From Candidatus Doudnabacteria bacterium RIFCSPHIGHO2_02_FULL_43_13b (GTDB lineage: Bacteria; Patescibacteriota; Doudnabacteria; UBA920; O2-02-FULL-48-8): DNA of 42,624 nt. The stretch is taken from contig MFER01000001.1 in assembly GCA_001777655.1 (NCBI GenBank), forward strand, positions 1 through 42,624, read 5' to 3'. This document shows, piece by piece, positions 16,142 to 24,489 of this stretch. Each line of letters starts with the position of its first letter. Position 1 is the stretch's first letter. The notes under the pieces were generated by a model, which did no database searches, was not told the origin of the DNA, and saw only the letters and a list, made by a program, of their open reading frames with translations. The position numbers and the translations under genes were made by a program.

Positions 16142-17491
16142 TTATGGTCTGACGTATAATAGGGGATTGACTTGCACCCCGTTTTTTATAATCTCAAAGT
16201 GTAAATGAATTCCCGTCACTCCACGAACACGGCCAGTCCGTCCTTGTTTGGCAATTGTCTGTCCTTGTGTGACGTACTCGCCGGCAGTCACATACAGAGC
16301 GGAAGCGTGGGCATAGCGAGTTTTGTAGCCATTACCGTGATTGATGATGATAGTGTTGCCGTAGCCATTGGATTGAAATCCTGAAATTTCTACAAAGCCA
16401 TCAGCGGCGGCATAAATTGACTCCGTTTTACTATTAGAAATGTCCAGACCCCGATGGCGACTATGAAAACCCTGGGTCAAGGATCGCACATTGGTTGGCC
16501 AAATGAAACTCACAGCGCTGTTTACGAAATCAGCCGGCGCCTGGGCTTCTTTTAGTGCTACTTGATTGCTTGAATCTCGGACGAACTTCGGCGTTGCTTT
16601 GACGGGCAGATTTACTGTATTTTGAGGAATCACCACAATTGATCCGATACCTAAATCGTCAAATAACTCGATGTTGTTGGCATCCAAAAAATCATCTTCC
16701 GAAATTTTGTATTTACTGAGGATTGATTCCAAGGTGTCGCCAGTTTTTAAGGTATAAGTAATCCCGGTCGTTGGGAGGATAGTTAATTCTTGACCGGGGC
16801 GCAGGATCGTATTTTCATCGATTTTATTTTCCATCATGATCGTTTGAGGAGAAATACCGAAGCTGGAAGCTATACCGATAATGGTATCACCAGAAACCAC
16901 TTGGTAGGTAGTTAAACCATGACGGGCGAAATTTTCAGTATCAGCTGGGTTAGTTTTTAGGATAACATCATCTTGGATTGTCGTTGGGTCAGTGTGATAA
17001 GTGCTATTGTCAATTTGTGTTGATGCGAGCGCAACGGAAAATAAAGATCGAGGATTTGGGGAAACAAGCTGGTCGTTGCCACTGAAGGTGGTTGTTTCAG
17101 CATTCATAGCCAATGTATGGTTTAAGGATGGATTGGCTTTGATAAACGAAAAAATCACGCTTTGATTAGACGAGGAGGGGTAGATCGCGTGATTGTTCAC
17201 GAAAAAATTAATAAAAATAGCTAGGCTAGCAATGCTTAATACAAGCAGCTCCAGACTAAATCTTGCGAAATAGTCGGTTAAAGAAAGCGGAAGAAGATGC
17301 TTGGAATGCAGCGACTTGAACGGATGGATGGTAAACTTGCTGCTTTGATTCCAGGCTTGTTTGATTCGAAAAATTTTACTAAGTAATTTTTGTCTAATGC
17401 CCCCCGATGCCTGTTGAAAGTCTAAAATAGGAGCTCCTTTTAGATGAAAACCACGCAATAACTTGAACACAAAAAATAGTTCCAAAGCCAA
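16142..17491 (-). CDS. LysM domain-containing M23 family metallopeptidase
   Basis: Two LysM-like modules (TYQVVSGDTIIGIASSFGISPQTIMMENKI; TYTLKTGDTLESILSKYKISEDDFLDAN) and M23 motifs HRGLDISN, GYKTRYAHAS, HLHFEI. Confidence 0.9.
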   Translation of the reverse strand: MALELFFVFKLLRGFHLKGAPILDFQQASGGIRQKLLSKIFRIKQAWNQSSKFTIHPFKSLHSKHLLPLSLTDYFARFSLELLVLSIASLAIFINFFVNNHAIYPSSSNQSVIFSFIKANPSLNHTLAMNAETTTFSGNDQLVSPNPRSLFSVALASTQIDNSTYHTDPTTIQDDVILKTNPADTENFARHGLTTYQVVSGDTIIGIASSFGISPQTIMMENKIDENTILRPGQELTILPTTGITYTLKTGDTLESILSKYKISEDDFLDANNIELFDDLGIGSIVVIPQNTVNLPVKATPKFVRDSSNQVALKEAQAPADFVNSAVSFIWPTNVRSLTQGFHSRHRGLDISNSKTESIYAAADGFVEISGFQSNGYGNTIIINHGNGYKTRYAHASALYVTAGEYVTQGQTIAKQGRTGRVRGVTGIHLHFEIIKNGVQVNPLLYVRP

Positions 17492-17607
17492 ATTGTGGGG
17501 TTAAAAGCAATACTAAAATAACAAAGAATACTTGGTAAATCTTAACAAAATTGAGGATTTTCGTCAATAGTAATATCCACAACCAACCTGGTATAATGCT
17601 AAGAGAC

Positions 17608-19728
17608 ATGAAAGCAAACTTAGGCTTAAATTCTGCCCAGCTTGAAGCAGTAACAGCCCCACTCGGGCCGGTTTTGATTTTAGCCGGAGCCGGGAGTGGC
17701 AAAACCAGGGCCTTAACCATGCGCATAGTATATTTGATCAAAAAGCTTAAATTTAACCCAATAAATATTTTAGCCGTAACCTTTACCAACAAGGCCGCGG
17801 GGGAGATGAAAAACCGGATAATCAGATTAATCGGAAAATCAGAACAATTACCAACTATGGGGACATTTCATTCGATCGGAGTTAAGATCCTTCGCGCCGA
17901 GGGAAATCTGGTCGGGCTCAATTCGAATTTTGTAATTTACGATAATGATGATCAGGAAAGCCTCTTAAAAGACATTCTGCTTGATTTCAAATTAGACCCG
18001 ATCAGATATAAACCAAATATTTTTGCCGGCATTATTGATCGGAGTAAAAACGATTTATCGCAACCAGAGGATAAACTTGCTCGTAAAATTTATGATGAAT
18101 ATCAGTCGCGGTTATTAAAAAACAACGCTGTGGATTTTGGCGACTTGTTGGTTTGGCCGGTTAGGATTTTTCAAAAACACCCTAAAGTGCTTAAAAAATA
18201 TCAAGAACTTTGGCGATATATTTTAGTTGATGAATACCAAGACACCAATCACGTTCAATATAAATTTTGTCAATTACTGGCAGCGGCTCACAGAAACATT
18301 TTCGTGGTCGGCGATGACGCGCAGGCGATCTATGGTTTCCGCGGCGCGAATCTGCAAAATATTTTAGATTTTGAGGATGATTACCCGGAAAGCATAATCG
18401 TCAGACTCGAGCAAAATTACCGTTCGACCGCCCCCATTCTCTCCATTGCGGAAAAAATCATCGAATTGAACCCCAAACAGCACAAAAAACGTCTTTGGAC
18501 CCAAAATTTAACAGGAGAGACCCCGGTTTTGTTCGTGGCTGAAGATGAACTGGCTGAAAGCTACTTTGTTGCTGGGAAAATTTTGGAAATACAAGACCCG
18601 CCTTCGCTAAGGCTACGGCGGGCAGTCGGCAATTTTGATGAGCTTGAGTATACAGAGGATGATTCTGTCTTTGCGAGGAGTCCCGATTCATCGGGACGAC
18701 GAAGCAATCTCATTCAGAGATCGCCACGCCTCGCTGGTGGCGAGGCTCGCGATGACAGTGAGGGCATTTTAAGTCGGCTAATGCAAAAATTTTCCAGCCG
18801 TGTTTTACCCAAACTGAAGAATCGCCAAGGTCTAAACAATATTGCCATCCTTTATCGAACCCACGTCCAATCCAGAGTTTTAGAAGAGGTCATGATTGAG
18901 TCTTCCATTCCTTATCAAATTGTCGGCGGTCTAAAATTTTATGAGCGGAAAGAAATTAAAGACGTTCTAAGCTATTTGCGATTACTAGTAAATCCTAATG
19001 ATCTGATTAGTTTGAAGCGTGTTATCAATGTCCCGCCGCGCGGTATCGGCCCGGCGAGCTTCGACGTTTTGAAGAATATACTATTAACCCATTCCCGCGA
19101 AAGCGGGAATCTCGGCAAGATCCCGGATCAAGTCCGGGATGGGACAGTAAAACCTCAGATCAAGAATTTTTTTGAAATGCTATCTGGGCTAACTAAACTC
19201 GAAGAATCAGCCAATTTATTGGATCTACTTAAGCAAATTTTAAAATTAAGCGGCTATGAAACTTTTTTACGGGACGGTAGTGAAGAGGGAGAAAGTCGAT
19301 GGGAAAATGTCCAAGAATTGTTTAATGTGGCGGCCAGTTTCAAAAATTTACCTTGGCGAGATGGTTTAAATCAATTTTTGGAAGAAATCGCGCTGATGAC
19401 CCAAGCTGATGAGGTTGATTTGGATAGTCCGAAAATAACTTTGATGACCCTGCACCAGGCGAAAGGGTTGGAGTTTGAGACAGTATTTATGGTAGGGATA
19501 GAAGAGGGGATCCTGCCCCACGCCCGGTCATTGCTCGAACCCAAAGAGATTGCTGAAGAAATCAGACTAGCCTATGTTGGAGTAACCAGGGCAAAAAAAC
19601 GATTATTTTTAATCTACGCGCAAAGTCGAAAACAATTTGGGAGCAGGAATTTGAGCGTGCCTTCGAGAATTTTGAAAGCAATCCCAGAGGAGATGCTTAA
19701 GATAGAGCAAGGTGGTTTGCCGTTTTAA
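17608..19728 (+). CDS. UvrD/PcrA-type superfamily 1 DNA helicase
   Basis: LNSAQLEAVTAPLGPVLILAGAGSGKTRALTMRI, VDEYQDTN, VGDDAQAIYGFRGA, LEQNYRS, TLHQAKGLEFETVFMVG, RLAYVGVTRAKKRLFL. Confidence 0.94.
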   Translation: MKANLGLNSAQLEAVTAPLGPVLILAGAGSGKTRALTMRIVYLIKKLKFNPINILAVTFTNKAAGEMKNRIIRLIGKSEQLPTMGTFHSIGVKILRAEGNLVGLNSNFVIYDNDDQESLLKDILLDFKLDPIRYKPNIFAGIIDRSKNDLSQPEDKLARKIYDEYQSRLLKNNAVDFGDLLVWPVRIFQKHPKVLKKYQELWRYILVDEYQDTNHVQYKFCQLLAAAHRNIFVVGDDAQAIYGFRGANLQNILDFEDDYPESIIVRLEQNYRSTAPILSIAEKIIELNPKQHKKRLWTQNLTGETPVLFVAEDELAESYFVAGKILEIQDPPSLRLRRAVGNFDELEYTEDDSVFARSPDSSGRRSNLIQRSPRLAGGEARDDSEGILSRLMQKFSSRVLPKLKNRQGLNNIAILYRTHVQSRVLEEVMIESSIPYQIVGGLKFYERKEIKDVLSYLRLLVNPNDLISLKRVINVPPRGIGPASFDVLKNILLTHSRESGNLGKIPDQVRDGTVKPQIKNFFEMLSGLTKLEESANLLDLLKQILKLSGYETFLRDGSEEGESRWENVQELFNVAASFKNLPWRDGLNQFLEEIALMTQADEVDLDSPKITLMTLHQAKGLEFETVFMVGIEEGILPHARSLLEPKEIAEEIRLAYVGVTRAKKRLFLIYAQSRKQFGSRNLSVPSRILKAIPEEMLKIEQGGLPF
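18666..18760. repeat. Family A palindromic repeat inside the uvrD-like gene (in frame)
   Basis: tctttgcgaggagtcccgattcatcgggacgacgaagcaatctcattcagagatcgccacgcctcgctggtggcgaggctcgcgatgacag; peptide VFARSPDSSGRRSNLIQRSPRLAGGEARDDS. Confidence 0.85.
19090..19145. repeat. Family B repeat inside the uvrD-like gene (in frame)
   Basis: cccattcccgcgaaagcgggaatctcggcaagatcccggatcaagtccgggatgggac; peptide HSRESGNLGKIPDQVRDGT. Confidence 0.8.
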
Positions 19729-19763
19729 TTCGTCAGCCTGAACTTGTTTCAGGATCTAATGAT

Positions 19764-20048
19764 ATGGGCTATGTTTATATTTTGACTAATAAACCAAGAG
19801 GAACTTTATATGTAGGTGTGACTTCTGAATTAATCGGGAGGGTTTGGCAACATAAGCAAAAGTTGGTTGATGGATTTTCTAAAAAATATAATTTGAGCAT
19901 ATTAGTTTATTACGAAGTTTGTGATGATATAGAACAGGCCATAGCTAGAGAAAAACAACTTAAGAATTGGCACAGAGAATGGAAAATCAAGCTGATTGAA
20001 GAATTTAACCCTGCCTGGAAAGATTTATTTAATGAAATTAATCAATAA
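19764..20048 (+). CDS. GIY-YIG nuclease family protein
   Basis: GYVYILTNKPRGTLYVGVTSELIGRVWQHK...LVYYEVCDDIEQAIAREKQLKNWHREWKIKLIEEFNP. Confidence 0.93.
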   Translation: MGYVYILTNKPRGTLYVGVTSELIGRVWQHKQKLVDGFSKKYNLSILVYYEVCDDIEQAIAREKQLKNWHREWKIKLIEEFNPAWKDLFNEINQ

Positions 20049-20078
20049 ATAGATTCCGGATCAAGTCCGGAATGACGG
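20049..20078. repeat. Family B repeat, intergenic copy upstream of ksgA
   Basis: agattccggatcaagtccggaatgacgg; palindromic TCCGGAtcaagTCCGGA. Confidence 0.75.
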
Positions 20079-20086
20079 TAAGACAT

Positions 20087-21130
20087 ATGAACTTAACCAA
20101 CATTGATGAGTTAAAAAATTTTCTTAAACACTCCGGCCTGCGGCCCAAAGACTATCTGGGCCAGAATTTTTTAGTGGATCAGGAAGTTTTACAAGAAATT
20201 ATCCTGGCAGCCGATCTAAAACCCACTGATACGGTTTTGGAAGTCGGGCCGGGTTTGGGCGTATTGACCGAGGAACTTTTAAAAAAAGCTGGGAAGGTGA
20301 TAGCGGTGGAGAAGGACGAGAGGCTTTTTGAGATCTTGAGTTTATCATTGCGAGGAGGGACGCGTAAGCGAACCGACGAAGCAATCTCACCAGAGATCGC
20401 CACGCGACCCTCGGTCGCTCGCGATGACAAGAGGCAATCTGTGAAACTCATTCATCAAGACATCTTAAGATTCCACCTTGAGAAATATATATCAGGACCA
20501 TACAAGGTCGTTGCCAATATTCCTTACTACTTGACCTCAAAACTGTTTCAATATTTTTTGCAGCAGCAAAACAAACCGAAGCTGCTGGTTCTGATGGTTC
20601 AGAAAGAAGTAGGGGAGCGGGTTGCAGCCAAGGTCGGCGACCTGTCCGTGCTTGGAATTTCGGTGCAAATCCAGGCGGACGTAGAAATTGTACAACGGCG
20701 TTCTCTATCTCCATCCCCGAGGCTAGTATTAGATAAAGAAATCGGGGATCTTATCAAGGGTTCTGATAAGATCCCGGATCCCGCCGCCGCCAATGCTTTG
20801 GCGGGCAGGCAAGTCCGGGATGGTTTTGGGAATAAACAATTTCCTCTGATTGTTCCCAAAACCAGCTTCTGGCCGGTTCCCGAGGTGGATTCCGTGATTT
20901 TGAAAATTACCCCAAAAGAAAAATTCCCAGAAATTAAAGACCAAAAGTTTTTTTTCAGCATTGTTAAAATGGCGTTTGCCGGCAAACGAAAGCAGATAAA
21001 GAACACGATCAAAAACATCGAGGCCCTACACCTGGCAGGAATAGACCCAACGACTAGACCGCAGGATATTTCGATTGAACAGTGGATTATACTTTATAAA
21101 ATGATTGACAAATTATTGTTGAAGATCTAG
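20087..21130 (+). CDS. ksgA: 16S rRNA (adenine(1518)-N(6)/adenine(1519)-N(6))-dimethyltransferase
   Basis: LRPKDYLGQNFLVDQEVLQEIILAADLKPTDTVLEVGPGLGVLTEELLKKAGKVIAVEKD, VVANIPYYLTSKLF. ATG at 20087 preferred over 20072, which lies in a family B repeat. Confidence 0.93.
   Translation: MNLTNIDELKNFLKHSGLRPKDYLGQNFLVDQEVLQEIILAADLKPTDTVLEVGPGLGVLTEELLKKAGKVIAVEKDERLFEILSLSLRGGTRKRTDEAISPEIATRPSVARDDKRQSVKLIHQDILRFHLEKYISGPYKVVANIPYYLTSKLFQYFLQQQNKPKLLVLMVQKEVGERVAAKVGDLSVLGISVQIQADVEIVQRRSLSPSPRLVLDKEIGDLIKGSDKIPDPAAANALAGRQVRDGFGNKQFPLIVPKTSFWPVPEVDSVILKITPKEKFPEIKDQKFFFSIVKMAFAGKRKQIKNTIKNIEALHLAGIDPTTRPQDISIEQWIILYKMIDKLLLKI
20343..20435. repeat. Family A repeat inside ksgA (in frame)
   Basis: tcattgcgaggagggacgcgtaagcgaaccgacgaagcaatctcaccagagatcgccacgcgaccctcggtcgctcgcgatgacaag; peptide LRGGTRKRTDEAISPEIATRPSVARDDK. 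Confidence 0.85.
20741..20825. repeat. Family B repeat inside ksgA (in frame)
   Basis: ggggatcttatcaagggttctgataagatcccggatcccgccgccgccaatgctttggcgggcaggcaagtccgggatggtt; peptide DLIKGSDKIPDPAAANALAGRQVRDG. Confidence 0.75.
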
Positions 21131-21142
21131 TATTATTACAAT

Positions 21143-21388
21143 ATGTTAACATCTAATGACATCAAACAATTATCAGCCGTTTTAGCCACGAAAGAAGATC
21201 TTAAGGATTTTTATAATAAGTCTGAAATGGATATAAAATTCAACTCTTTGCTTACGTCTGTAGATAATCTTGCAAATAAATTTGTTAAATATCACGAAGA
21301 GCAAATAGTTTTGACACACAAACTTGAGCGCATCGAAGACTGGATAAAAAAAGCTGCAGGTAAGCTTGGTCTTGATTATAACCCGTAA
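21143..21388 (+). CDS. Small coiled-coil hypothetical protein
   Basis: 81 aa, MLTSNDIKQLSAVLATKEDLKDFYNKSEMDIKFNSLLTSVDNLANKFVKYHEEQIVLTHKLERIEDWIKK; coding-like amphipathic composition. Confidence 0.6.
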   Translation: MLTSNDIKQLSAVLATKEDLKDFYNKSEMDIKFNSLLTSVDNLANKFVKYHEEQIVLTHKLERIEDWIKKAAGKLGLDYNP

Positions 21389-21553
21389 TCGTTTAGAAAT
21401 TTGATATTAGAAATTTTTAAAGCGGACTGGACAAAGTCCGTTTTTTCTGCTATAATATAGATAGATCTGAAAAAAGTTAAGCATTGAAACCAAAATAAAA
21501 TCGAAAATTAAGCAAAAACCAAGAGAATAAGGTCTTGTTGACCTTATCTTGTA

Positions 21554-22498
21554 ATGAAAAAGAGAGACCAAAATAAAAATCAATACGGAAGTTTCTCTGT
21601 CAAACAGAGAAGTTTTTTGGGTAATCTCAAGCACAAATTTACCTATCTGGTCTTGTTGGTCGTTTTCGCCTCTGCGGGCGGATTTTTTATTTACCAAAAA
21701 ACCCATCCGCCAATAATCCAGCAGGCCCAAGTAGTTGTGCCGACTTCAGCTTTTCCGGGTTGGTGGCTTCGGGATAATTTTGGCGCGAGCACCTGTGATG
21801 CTGATGTCTGCCAAGAGACGGCAGATCCGGACAAGGATGGCCTGACCAACCAGCAGGAATATTATTACAACTCCAACCCCATGAATCCCGATACCAAGAA
21901 TAACGGCATGACGGATGGGGAGATGGTCGCTGCGGGATTGGATCCGTCGCGCCCGGGGAAAATTTCGCTGGACCGCGAACTGACTGATGAAGAAATTTTT
22001 GATGAAAGCTTGCTTTATGATGAGGACATGAAACAGATCCTCAACGAGTTGGTGGATCCGACCAAGCTTGCTTTACCGGAAGTCGACACTTCTGAATTAA
22101 AAATTTCATATGAAAATTCCGAGGAAGCGATGCTGAAGTATTTTGAAGAAACCAACACTATCGTCAACCAGTATTTTTCGGCAGATGTGGATGCCATGAT
22201 CATTGCCGCCTTACAAGAAAGTAATTACGGAAAAGTTCAACAATTAAAAACCGCTTCCCTAAAAGTCTTGAATGATTTCGAAAAAATGGAGATTCCTTCC
22301 GATGCCGTATTGCTGCACCAATACTACATGGCGATGTTTAAAGTTCTCCCGGCTGTTTTGACTGTTCCCAACCAGGCGGTTTTGCAGGACGAGCTGAACG
22401 CGGAAGGAAACTATTGGTATGACCAGGCCCAAACTTTATCGATATTGATGTATAAAGCGGATCTGGAAAATAAAAAATTAAGCGCCAAATACGAATGA
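21554..22498 (+). CDS. Membrane-anchored protein with thrombospondin type-3-like Ca-binding segment
   Basis: N-terminal TM (YLVLLVVFASAGGFFIY), then DPDKDGLTNQQEYYYNSNPMNPDTKNNGMTDGEMVAAGLDP. Confidence 0.65.
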   Translation: MKKRDQNKNQYGSFSVKQRSFLGNLKHKFTYLVLLVVFASAGGFFIYQKTHPPIIQQAQVVVPTSAFPGWWLRDNFGASTCDADVCQETADPDKDGLTNQQEYYYNSNPMNPDTKNNGMTDGEMVAAGLDPSRPGKISLDRELTDEEIFDESLLYDEDMKQILNELVDPTKLALPEVDTSELKISYENSEEAMLKYFEETNTIVNQYFSADVDAMIIAALQESNYGKVQQLKTASLKVLNDFEKMEIPSDAVLLHQYYMAMFKVLPAVLTVPNQAVLQDELNAEGNYWYDQAQTLSILMYKADLENKKLSAKYE

Positions 22499-24474
22499 TC
22501 TCGGAACAGCAGCGAATCATCACAGGTATCATTTTAGGCTTTTTTATCGCGAGCCAATTTTTTACCATCTCCGCGGTGTTGCTAGCGCCCAAACCGGCCC
22601 AGGCAGTTTTTGGGGCGCTTGATACTAATTATATTCTCGGTGATCTGCCGGCATGGCTGCAGAAATTGATTACCGGAGTATTAAGGGAATTGGCGCTGCG
22701 GATCAGCGAAAAATATATCGCCAGATTCGTTGACAAACTTCAAGAAAAATATAAGATCAAAAATTTTCTTTATTATGATCGGGTCTTAAGCAACTATTAC
22801 CTCAATCGTTATATTTTCGACAAAGTCAGCGATCCGGACTTGCGTCAAATCTATAGCATGATGGAAAGCGCCTATGTCAGCGGCACGTCTACGGGAACTA
22901 CCGGGCAACCGGATCCGAGGAGGGCGCTAATTCCTCGACTTAATAAAGCCATTAGTGATTTATATATAAAAAAAGGGGGAATTGATCCAAACAAGGTTTA
23001 TAATCCCAGTCCTTCGGTTTCTGAATATGATTATTTCCAAACCTCTTATGTATATTTCCTCAATCCGATTGGTTATGCTGAACGGAATTTACAAGCGGAA
23101 TTTGGTAAGTTTCAATCATCAGCTACGACTGCCGCGCAGCTGGAAATCATGATTGGCAGCGGCCTAAAAGCCGGCCGGGTTATTGGGGGGACTTGTAAAG
23201 TTGGAGGAGTGACCCAACCCAGCGGCAGCGGGCTTGATACTCCCGAAAAGTGTAAGGAGTTCGGGGGCACCTGGCAGCCTTCTGCTCTAGATGAGGCCAG
23301 GTCGTTTATAGACAACCCCACAGTGTTTATCCAAGGACACCTGGATAGTTTCATTAAGGAAAAGGTTACCGCGAATTTCAACCCGAATAATTTTTGGTCA
23401 GTGATCGGATCTTTGGTCGGTAATTTTCTTTGGAATAAATTTGCGCTAGCTAAACCGGGCGGGACGCTGGAGGAGGCTCCGGCTGCGTTCGCGTATGGTC
23501 CGGAAGGCGGCACTCAGTTGGATATTGACAATGACGGAATTCCGGACGGGTACGATATTGATGATGATGGTAGTTTGGATATTTGTCATCACGGCGGAAC
23601 AGCGCCCAACTGTACGCCATCTGGCACAGCTACCAGTTCCCCATACTTTGTGCCGATGTGCCAGAGTTTGGAATTTGCCATCAAAGAGTTGAAAAAATAT
23701 TTAGACTGGCTCACTCGTACCCCGTTTGTGCAAGCGCAATCAGTCACCTGGTTGAATAGAACATCTGTCGTCAACGGCGCAGCAGATGATCTGCAAACCA
23801 CTTTGATTCAATACGAACAAACCGAATATGACACCGCGACTGTAGCGTTGGGCAAATATACGAAGTTTATGGGTAAAATCATCAACTCGTTGGCCAAAGA
23901 CGATGATCTTAAGGGTTTTTGGGGCAGTGACGCCGAAGCGCAAGCGAAGATCATCGTCAATACCACTAATCTGTTGGCGTATCTTCAGGAGTTTAAGATA
24001 GCGGTCAATCGATGTGATAACCCGGATGCCGCGGCAGCGGCTTTGGTCCCGCCGCCGGTAATTGACCCAGGAGACAATCCGTGCTTGGTGACAGTTTTGG
24101 CAGGCACTGATAATTCAGTTTATAGAACTGCCGGTGACGCCGCAATTGCGCAAGCTCTAAACGATAACCCGGTGGAGGCTGCCACTCTGGCGACTTTGGA
24201 TCCAGGCGGGGGCGTGGTATTTATAGCTGCCGCTGCGAGCATAATCGATGCCGCGGCTCTGATTTTGCGCGCCCAAGGCTATCGAGTCGGCAGGGCGTTG
24301 GATTGCGATGGCAATATATCTACGAATAAAATAATTCTTGGAAGTTTCGGGGACCAAAACGGAAAAATTTACAGCGTTTTTAGTAGTGTGATTACCGTCG
24401 GGTTAAGTTTAACCCAACATTTCTCCGGGCTTACTTACACAGAAGACGGCGGCTGGGAGCGATTAGTGCCTTAG
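22495..24474 (+). CDS. Large secreted/surface hypothetical protein of the T4SS-like cluster
   Basis: Signal-like N-terminus (IITGIILGFFIASQFFTISAVLLAPKPAQA), DIDNDGIPDGYDIDDDGSLD motif; start overlaps the previous stop. Confidence 0.65.
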   Translation: MISEQQRIITGIILGFFIASQFFTISAVLLAPKPAQAVFGALDTNYILGDLPAWLQKLITGVLRELALRISEKYIARFVDKLQEKYKIKNFLYYDRVLSNYYLNRYIFDKVSDPDLRQIYSMMESAYVSGTSTGTTGQPDPRRALIPRLNKAISDLYIKKGGIDPNKVYNPSPSVSEYDYFQTSYVYFLNPIGYAERNLQAEFGKFQSSATTAAQLEIMIGSGLKAGRVIGGTCKVGGVTQPSGSGLDTPEKCKEFGGTWQPSALDEARSFIDNPTVFIQGHLDSFIKEKVTANFNPNNFWSVIGSLVGNFLWNKFALAKPGGTLEEAPAAFAYGPEGGTQLDIDNDGIPDGYDIDDDGSLDICHHGGTAPNCTPSGTATSSPYFVPMCQSLEFAIKELKKYLDWLTRTPFVQAQSVTWLNRTSVVNGAADDLQTTLIQYEQTEYDTATVALGKYTKFMGKIINSLAKDDDLKGFWGSDAEAQAKIIVNTTNLLAYLQEFKIAVNRCDNPDAAAAALVPPPVIDPGDNPCLVTVLAGTDNSVYRTAGDAAIAQALNDNPVEAATLATLDPGGGVVFIAAAASIIDAAALILRAQGYRVGRALDCDGNISTNKIILGSFGDQNGKIYSVFSSVITVGLSLTQHFSGLTYTEDGGWERLVP

Positions 24475-24489
24475 GTATGAACACCGTTC

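Noticed and set aside
17592-17610. Near-leaderless uvrD transcript (TATAAT 17592-17597, ATG 17608)
   Set aside because: Interesting but the -35 is weak and TSS position is only assumed; not strong enough to report as a finding.
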